From Streptomyces sp. NRRL F-5630 (lineage in GTDB: Bacteria > Actinomycetota > Actinomycetes > Streptomycetales > Streptomycetaceae): a stretch of 64,000 bases of DNA. Every line of letters starts with the position of its first letter. Position 1 is the stretch's first letter. Below, in pieces: positions 58,646-64,000 of the stretch. The position numbers and the translations under genes are program-made. The stretch covers positions 62,001-126,000 of the forward strand of contig NZ_JOGO01000009.1 in NCBI RefSeq assembly GCF_000719475.1, read 5' to 3'. The notes beneath the pieces were generated by a model. The model worked only from the letters and a program-made list of their open reading frames with translations. It was not told the origin of the DNA and ran no database searches.

Positions 58646-59509
58646 TCAGCCGCGCTGGATGCCCGTCGTGTCGCGCAGGAGGCCGCGCTTGCCGTCCTGG
58701 GTCTGGGCCACGAGGTCCTGACCGCGCTGGTCAACGGCCAAGTACCAAGTGCCCGGGGTGAGTTCGGCGACCGGGGTGGGTGCGCCGTCCTCGCCGTAGA
58801 TCGGACGCGGGACCGGGACGGCGAACCAGAACGGGGCGAAATCGCCGCCCGGCGCGGCCGGTGGCGGAGTCGCGCCGCCCTGCGAGGGCTGCTGCTGCCC
58901 CGCGGCGGGCTGACCCGCACCCGGGTACCCGTAACCGGGCTGCTGCGGCTGCCCCGCGCCGGGGTACCCGTAGCCGGTCTGCTGCTGGCCCGAGCCCGGG
59001 TAGCCGTACCCCGTCTGGCCCTGCTGCCCGTACGGCTGCGGCTGCGCGGGACGCGGGGCGGGGACCAGGGGACCCTTGAGCGCGGGCACGAGGGGGCTCG
59101 CGACGGCGGCGGCGGCGAGGACGAGAGCGGCGATGAGGCCGAGGACGAGGCCGGCGCCCGCGCCGATGCGCGCCACGCTCTGCACGTCGCTGAAGGAGCC
59201 CAGCGGGTCGAAGATCGTCCACAGCGCGGTCCAGGCGGCGAAGACCGTCAGGGCGGCGCCGAGCTGGCCGAGGTCCAGGCCGAGCACCTTGCGGGGCTGC
59301 GGCAGCAGCCTCGTGAGGAGGACGAGCGCGGCCCCGATGACCCCGGCAAGGTAGACACTCATCAGGAGCCCGAGACTGTCCCAGGCGTTGGGGACGCTGG
59401 TGCAACTGTCGCTGTCGCAGGAGAAGGTGCCGAGGAACGAGGCGATGAACAGCACCACCGCGGCCACGATCACCACCCCGTCGCCTCTGGTCAGAGAGCG
59501 GATGTTCAC
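58646..59509 (-). CDS. Membrane protein with Gly-Tyr-Pro repeats (DUF5336-like)
   Basis: A 287-residue protein with four N-terminal membrane helices (VIVAAVVLFIASFLGTF, LLMSVYLAGVIGAALVLL, LGAALTVFAAWTALW, AGLVLGLIAALVLAAAAVA), then a Gln/Gly/Tyr/Pro repeat region (TGYGYPGSGQQQ, TGYGYPGAGQPQ, PGYGYPGAGQP) and a short C-terminal globular part (VPRPIYGEDGAPTPVAEL). GTG at 59509 has GAAGGACC upstream. Function unknown; the layout recalls DUF5336 proteins. Confidence 0.78.
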   Translation of the reverse strand: MNIRSLTRGDGVVIVAAVVLFIASFLGTFSCDSDSCTSVPNAWDSLGLLMSVYLAGVIGAALVLLTRLLPQPRKVLGLDLGQLGAALTVFAAWTALWTIFDPLGSFSDVQSVARIGAGAGLVLGLIAALVLAAAAVASPLVPALKGPLVPAPRPAQPQPYGQQGQTGYGYPGSGQQQTGYGYPGAGQPQQPGYGYPGAGQPAAGQQQPSQGGATPPPAAPGGDFAPFWFAVPVPRPIYGEDGAPTPVAELTPGTWYLAVDQRGQDLVAQTQDGKRGLLRDTTGIQRG

Positions 59510-59678
59510 GTCGTCAGGTCCTTCGTCGGCAGTGGTCGGCAAGCCGGGGCGCGCTCACCGCCGACCGTGGGTCACCAGGTCCGTACGGCAGAGATCCCCC
59601 GAGCTCCCGAGGACCATACCGCCACCGGGCCGGGCCCGTCCGGTGGCCCTGCGCGCCCACCCCGGCGTCACAGCGTTC

Positions 59679-60608
59679 TCACGACTTCTCCCCGGCCTCC
59701 CGCGCCAGGTACGCGGCGACTCCCGCGGCGACCCCGCGCGCGGCGCGCTCCCGCCACTTCGCGCTGGTCATCAGCCCCGCGTCCCGCGCGTCGCGCATGT
59801 TCCCGCACTCCAGGAACACCTTCGGGACGCGGCTGAGGTTGAGGCCGCCGAGGTCGGAGCGGGTGTCAAGCCCCGTACCGCCGTTGATGTACGTGGCGGG
59901 GGAGGTGTCCGTGGCCTTCGCGAAGGCCGTGGCGAGGCGGGTGCCGAGCTCGTGCGAGGGCGCGGTGATCGCGCGGGTGTCGGCCTTCCCCGCGTGCACG
60001 GCGGCGGGCATGATCACGTGGAAGCCGCGCGCCCCGGCGGGGGCGCCGTCCGCGTGCACCGAGACGGCCGCGTCCGCCTCCGCCTCGTTGCCGATCTCGG
60101 CGCGCTCGTCGACGCAGGGCCCGAACTCCCGGTCCCCGTCGTGCGTGAGCCGCACCTCGGCGCCCTGCGCGCGCAGCAGCTTCCGCGCCCTGCGCACGAC
60201 GTCGAGCGTGAACTCCGCCTCCGGATAACCGGCGTTGGTCTCCGTCCCGGTCGTGTCGCACTCCTTGCGCCCGTTGCCGACATCGACCTGACGGTTGATC
60301 TCGGTGGTGTGCAGGCGGTTGTCGGGGTTGTGCCCGGGGTCGAGGACGACGACCTTGCCGCTCAGCGGCCCGGCGGACGGAGAGGGGCGGGGAGTGGGGC
60401 CGGTACGGGCCGGAGCGGGCGCCGCCTTCGCGTCGTCGCCGCCCGTACCGCCCCCGTCTTCGCCACCACGCCCCGCGAGGCCGTACCCGAGGCCCCCGGC
60501 GAGCAGGAGGACGGGCACGGCGACGGCGGCGGCGAGGAGCAGCCGCCGGGAACGCGGCGGACGGCTCGGCTCGGACGGGAAGGGCGGGGGTGCGGGGGAG
60601 GGGGACAC
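59679..60608 (-). CDS. N-acetylmuramoyl-L-alanine amidase (amidase_3)
   Basis: A 309-residue cell-wall hydrolase. After a Pro-rich cytoplasmic start comes a membrane anchor (LLLAAAVAVPVLLLAGGLGYGLAG) and a flexible linker, then the catalytic domain: H93 in DPGHN, E132 in AEFTLDV, H185 in SVHADG and the catalytic Glu267 in FLECGNM. These are the zinc ligands and base of amidase_3 enzymes. GTG at 60608 starts VSPSPAPPPF. It cleaves the peptide from muramic acid during growth or division. Confidence 0.92.
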   Translation of the reverse strand: MSPSPAPPPFPSEPSRPPRSRRLLLAAAVAVPVLLLAGGLGYGLAGRGGEDGGGTGGDDAKAAPAPARTGPTPRPSPSAGPLSGKVVVLDPGHNPDNRLHTTEINRQVDVGNGRKECDTTGTETNAGYPEAEFTLDVVRRARKLLRAQGAEVRLTHDGDREFGPCVDERAEIGNEAEADAAVSVHADGAPAGARGFHVIMPAAVHAGKADTRAITAPSHELGTRLATAFAKATDTSPATYINGGTGLDTRSDLGGLNLSRVPKVFLECGNMRDARDAGLMTSAKWRERAARGVAAGVAAYLAREAGEKS

Positions 60609-60643
60609 GCCCGCGATCGTAGGGGGTACGGGCCCTCGCGCGC

Positions 60644-61294
60644 TCAGCGGCGCCGCAGCACCCGCAGCGAGTCCACCGTCCGGACCTCGTCGAAGTCGCC
60701 CGAGCCGACGGCGCGCAGCCAGATCCGGTACGGGGCCTGGCCGCCGTCGGCGGGGTCGGGGAACACGTCGTGGATGACGAGGAGGCCGCCCGGGGCGAGG
60801 TGGGGCGCCCAGCCCTCGTAGTCGGCGTGCGCGTGCGCGTCCGTGTGCCCGCCGTCCACGAAGACGAGGCCGAGCGGCCGCCCCCACACCGCGGCGACCT
60901 GCGGGGAACGTCCCACGACGGCGACGACGTGCTCTTCGAGCCCGGCCCGGTGCAGGGTGCGGCGGAAGGCGGGCAACGTGTCCATGATCCCGAGTTCCGG
61001 GTCGACGGTCGCCGGGTCGTGGTACTCCCAGCCGGGCTGCTGCTCCTCGCTGCCCCGGTGGTGGTCGACGGTGACGACGGTCACCCCCGCGGCCCGCCCG
61101 GCGTCGGCGAGCAGCACCGTCGACCGCCCGCAGTACGTCCCCACCTCCAGGAGGGGCAGCCCCAGCCGCCCCGCCTCGGCAGCCGCCGCGTACAGCGCGA
61201 GCCCCTCGTGCACGGGCATGAACCCCTTGGCCTCCTCGAAGGCGGCGAGGACACCGGGCGAGGGGGCGGCATCGACGGCGTGCGGCTCGGGCAT
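60644..61294 (-). CDS. Class I SAM-dependent methyltransferase
   Basis: A 216-residue methyltransferase. Motif I is LLEVGTYCGRSTVLLA, with DHHRGSEEQQPG, LVFVDGGHTDAHAHADYEGW and LLVIHDVFPDPADGG downstream, close to TylF/CmcI-type and catechol-like enzymes. ATG at 61294 has GGAGG-like sequence upstream. It lies just upstream of the amidase gene on the same strand but is not obviously coupled. Substrate unknown. Confidence 0.88.
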   Translation of the reverse strand: MPEPHAVDAAPSPGVLAAFEEAKGFMPVHEGLALYAAAAEAGRLGLPLLEVGTYCGRSTVLLADAGRAAGVTVVTVDHHRGSEEQQPGWEYHDPATVDPELGIMDTLPAFRRTLHRAGLEEHVVAVVGRSPQVAAVWGRPLGLVFVDGGHTDAHAHADYEGWAPHLAPGGLLVIHDVFPDPADGGQAPYRIWLRAVGSGDFDEVRTVDSLRVLRRR

Positions 61295-61421
61295 GACGGG
61301 AGTCCTCCAGCGGTACGTGACAAGCGGCACCGCACCGGCACACACCACCGGCTGCCTCCGATACGGCCCCCGCATCGTGCCGCATCCCCGCGCGCGGCGC
61401 GCACCCCGCCCCCGCCGCGCG

Positions 61422-63206
61422 TCAGCCGCTCACCGCCTCCGCCCTGCCGCTGCGGTCCCGCAGGGGCGCGAGGACGAGGGGGACGAGGCGGGTGGCGTGG
61501 CCGCCGGGGAAGGAGACGGCGGCGGCGCGGGGGGTGTGGCCCGCGGCGCGGCAGGCGATGACGTAGGGGCCCGCGGTGAAGGCGGGGAGGGCGTAGCGGC
61601 CCGCCGTGTCCGTCGTGGTGAGCCCGGCCTGACGGCCGCGGCGGTCGATGAGGGTGACCGTCGCGCGGACCACGCGCGCGCCCTCCGCGTCCCGCACCTC
61701 GCCGCGGAAACCGCTGAAGCCGTCCGGGAGGAGGAAGTCGTCCCGCGCACCGGGGAGTTCGACGAGCGTGAGGCGTTCGCCGCCGCCCGCGGCGCGCGGC
61801 AGGAACCAGGCGAGCACGAGCCCGCCCGCCACGGCGCACAGCGCGATCACGAACGACGTGCGGAAACCGCTCAGCGAGGGCACGGCGACGCCCCCGTGCG
61901 AGGTCGCCGAACCCGCGAGCACCATACCGATCACCGCGCTGGACACCGAGGTCCCGATCGACCGCATCAGCGCGTTGAGGCCGTTCGCCGCCCCCGTGTC
62001 CTCCGGGCGCACCGCCGCGATGATGAGCGCGGGCAGCGAGGAGTACGCGAGCCCGATCCCGCCGCCGACGAGCACCGCGATCAGCACGGTCTGCCAGGCC
62101 GAGCCGAGCAGCCCGAGCCCGGCCCCGTACCCGATGCCGATGACGAGGAGGCCCAGCAGCAGCGTCAGGCGCGGCCCGCGCCGCGCGGCGATCCGCGCGT
62201 ACAGCGGCGCCGTCGCCATCATCGTCAGCCCCAGCGGCGCCACGCACAGGCCCGCGACGACCATCGACTGCCCGAGCCCGTAACCGGTCGCCTCGGGCAA
62301 CTGGAGGAGCTGCGGAAGGACGAGCGTGACGACGTAGAACGAGACCCCCACCATGACCGAGGCCAGGTTCGCGAGCAGCACCTCGCGGCGCGCGCTCGTG
62401 CGCAGGTCCACGAGCGGGGCGGCGACCCGCAGTTCGTACCAGCCCCAGCCGAGCAGCACGAGCACCCCGAACCCGAAGAGCCCGAGCACCCGCGCCGAGC
62501 CCCACCCCCAGTCCGCGCCCTTCGTCACGGGCAGCAGGAGGGACACGAGCCCGAGGCTCAGGCCGAGGGCGCCGGGCAGGTCGAAGCGCCCCGGGGCCCG
62601 TACCGGCGCGCCGGGCACGAGCGCCACGACGAGCGCGAGCGAGACGACGCCGAGCCCCGCCGCGAGCAGGAAGAGCGCGTGCCACCCGGCGTGCTGCGCG
62701 ACGATCGCGGCGAGCGGCAGCGCGAGCCCGCCGCCGACGCCGATCGACGAACTCATGAGCGCCATCGCGCCGCCGAGCCGTTCGCGCGGCAGCACATCGC
62801 GCATGATCCCGATGCCGAGCGGGATCGCGCCCATCGCGAGGCCCTGGAGCGTACGGCCCGCGAGCATCGGCACGAGCGAGTCGGTCAGCGCGCACCCCAC
62901 GGAGCCCGCGATCATCGCGCCGAGCGAGACGAAGAGCATCCGCCGCTTGCCGTACAGGTCGCCGAGCCGCCCCAGCACGGGCGTCGATACGGCCCCCGCG
63001 AGGAGCGTGGACGTCATGACCCAGGTGGCGTTCGCGGGCGAGGTGCCGAGGAGGTCGGGCAGGTCCTTGATGACGGGGACGAGCAGGGTCTGCATGACGG
63101 CGACCGCGATGCCCGCGAAGGCGAGCGCGGCGACGGTCGCGGAGGGATTGCGGGGACGGACCGGGGCCTTGCGGGGTATTCGGGGGCGGTCGTGGGTGTG
63201 GGGCAT
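61422..63206 (-). CDS. MFS transporter fused to a carboxypeptidase-regulatory-like domain
   Basis: A 594-residue membrane protein. The first ~475 residues form a 14-helix-type major facilitator transporter with the loop motif GRLGDLYGKRRML and a helix-5 motif region (LMSSSIGVGGGLALPLAA), fitting drug/H+ antiporters. After a linker, the last ~100 residues (FRGEVRDAEGARVVRATVTL, GRYALPAFTAGPYVIACRA, ATRLVPLVLAPL) match the Ig-like carboxypeptidase regulatory domain usually found in secreted proteins. ATG at 63206. The C-terminal domain should face the cytoplasm, an unusual setting. Confidence 0.88.
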   Translation of the reverse strand: MPHTHDRPRIPRKAPVRPRNPSATVAALAFAGIAVAVMQTLLVPVIKDLPDLLGTSPANATWVMTSTLLAGAVSTPVLGRLGDLYGKRRMLFVSLGAMIAGSVGCALTDSLVPMLAGRTLQGLAMGAIPLGIGIMRDVLPRERLGGAMALMSSSIGVGGGLALPLAAIVAQHAGWHALFLLAAGLGVVSLALVVALVPGAPVRAPGRFDLPGALGLSLGLVSLLLPVTKGADWGWGSARVLGLFGFGVLVLLGWGWYELRVAAPLVDLRTSARREVLLANLASVMVGVSFYVVTLVLPQLLQLPEATGYGLGQSMVVAGLCVAPLGLTMMATAPLYARIAARRGPRLTLLLGLLVIGIGYGAGLGLLGSAWQTVLIAVLVGGGIGLAYSSLPALIIAAVRPEDTGAANGLNALMRSIGTSVSSAVIGMVLAGSATSHGGVAVPSLSGFRTSFVIALCAVAGGLVLAWFLPRAAGGGERLTLVELPGARDDFLLPDGFSGFRGEVRDAEGARVVRATVTLIDRRGRQAGLTTTDTAGRYALPAFTAGPYVIACRAAGHTPRAAAVSFPGGHATRLVPLVLAPLRDRSGRAEAVSG

Positions 63207-63383
63207 GAGCGGTACTACCTCCGACCCTTGCGGACTGAAAGTGATCCGGTACGGAGGGTAGTCCGGTGGTTCTCGTACGAACGGCGAACCGGGGATCCCG
63301 GTGGAAGCGGGAGGGGCACGGGCCGGACGGAGTGTGCGCCCCCTGAGACCGCGTGTGCGTCGCGTGCGTCACAATCAAGCCCC

Positions 63384-64000
63384 ATGCCGCTCGACCCCGC
63401 CCGCCTCCTGGCCGCGCCGCCCCGCACCCGCACCCTGACCTGGTCCGCCAGGGACGTCCTGCTCTACCACCTGGGCGTCGGCGCCCCGCCGTCCCGCCTC
63501 CACTGGACGCTGGAGTCCCGCCTCCGCGTCCTCCCCTCCTTCGCGGTCGTCGCCGGTGGCCAGGACGTCCTCGGCGCACTGGACGTCCCCGGCGCGGAGA
63601 GCGTCGACCGCACCCGCGTGCTCCACGGGACGCAGGAGCTGGTCCTGCACCGCCCGCTCCCCGCCGAGGGTGCGGCCCGCGCCCGTACCGCCGTCACCGA
63701 CGCGTACGACAAGGGCTCCGCTGCCGTCCTCGGCGTCCGCACCGAGGCGGCCGACGCCGCGGGCCCGCTGTGGACCTCGCGGCAACTCCTCTTCGCGCGC
63801 GGCGCCGGCGGCTTCGGGGGCGCCCGCGGCCCGGCCCTGCCCAGGCCCCCGCGCCCCGAGGGCCCCGCGACGGCCGTCCACCGCCTCCCGCTGCGCGAGG
63901 ACGCCGCCCTCCTCTACCGCCTCAGCGGCGACATGAACCCTTTGCACGCCGACCCGGCCGAGGCGGCGCGCGCCGGTTTCCCGCGCCCGGTGCTCCAGGG
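63384..64000 (+). CDS. MaoC-like acyl dehydratase, N-terminal part (runs off right edge)
   Basis: The first ~205 residues of a hotdog-fold enzyme. LTWSARDVLLYHLGVGA and LHWTLESRLRVLPSFAVV fit the N-terminal hotdog of MaoC-type 2-enoyl-CoA hydratases, and YRLSGDMNPLHADPAEAARAGF carries the Asp/His catalytic dyad of hydratase 2. ATG at 63384 follows CAATCAAGCCCC without a strong binding site. The gene continues beyond the window, so its length and any second domain are unknown. Confidence 0.9.
   Translation, partial: MPLDPARLLAAPPRTRTLTWSARDVLLYHLGVGAPPSRLHWTLESRLRVLPSFAVVAGGQDVLGALDVPGAESVDRTRVLHGTQELVLHRPLPAEGAARARTAVTDAYDKGSAAVLGVRTEAADAAGPLWTSRQLLFARGAGGFGGARGPALPRPPRPEGPATAVHRLPLREDAALLYRLSGDMNPLHADPAEAARAGFPRPVLQ

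Overview
High-GC actinobacterial chromosome, almost certainly Streptomyces. Third codon positions are strongly G/C, GTG starts and 4-nt GTGA/ATGA overlaps are common, and the gene families are typical (paired TerD proteins, a conservon, XRE-DUF5753 with DUF6879, DUF3052 beside aceE). The window looks like chromosomal arm or core sequence, with one small decayed island at a tRNA gene.

Layout. 1-11372: the start of pyruvate dehydrogenase aceE (minus), DUF3052 and a peroxiredoxin, then a complete tellurium-type (Ter) stress locus. The Ter locus has two tandem TerD proteins, a TerC/DUF475 membrane protein, a TerA-like protein, a TerD with a Pro-rich tail, and a downstream three-gene biosynthetic module: CitE-like lyase, a giant PRTase-TRSP-StiP/PRTase-PELOTA fusion, and an HAD phosphatase. 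The last three are coupled by GTGA overlaps. 11476-14308: FmdB-type zinc ribbon, coiled-coil membrane protein, DUF4097 lipoprotein and tRNA-Val(TAC). 14309-18326: a decaying accessory island beside the tRNA, with an XRE fragment, two frameshifted small genes and one gene split by a single TGA, plus an intact XRE-DUF5753/DUF6879/67-aa set.

18726-21416: an ABC ATPase - ABC permease - class I terpene synthase operon. 22156-29270: HD phosphohydrolase, enoyl-CoA hydratase plus P450, and a conservon (cvnA-D: ATPase/kinase-like, roadblock, DUF742, small GTPase) followed by a CYP157-like P450 with no ExxR motif. 29734-43972: general functions, including two divergently arranged TetR-flavin monooxygenase pairs (one of them at 46.5-48.5 kb, with three near-identical operators), DedA, SOD-like, PhoD, HNH nuclease, GDT1, HAD phosphatase and O-methyltransferase. 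44401-46521: a fused GT87-PAP2 membrane enzyme.

48661-58072: two divergent operons back to back. Leftward is a five-gene ECF-type transporter set (secreted toroid protein, a second surface-anchored protein, CbiQ-like permease, double ATPase, S component), with every junction overlapping by 4 nt. Rightward is a glycosyltransferase - methyltransferase - toroid enzyme operon. Both contain a squalene-cyclase-like alpha/alpha-toroid protein. 58269-64000: small membrane proteins, an amidase, a methyltransferase, an MFS transporter with an unusual C-terminal beta domain, and the start of a MaoC-like gene.

The strongest candidates for unusual biology are the fused Ter metabolite enzyme, the terpene synthase-ABC operon, the conservon with its noncanonical P450, and the ECF operon with its two surface proteins. 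All functional assignments come from reading the sequence and from remembered family knowledge; no database search was run.
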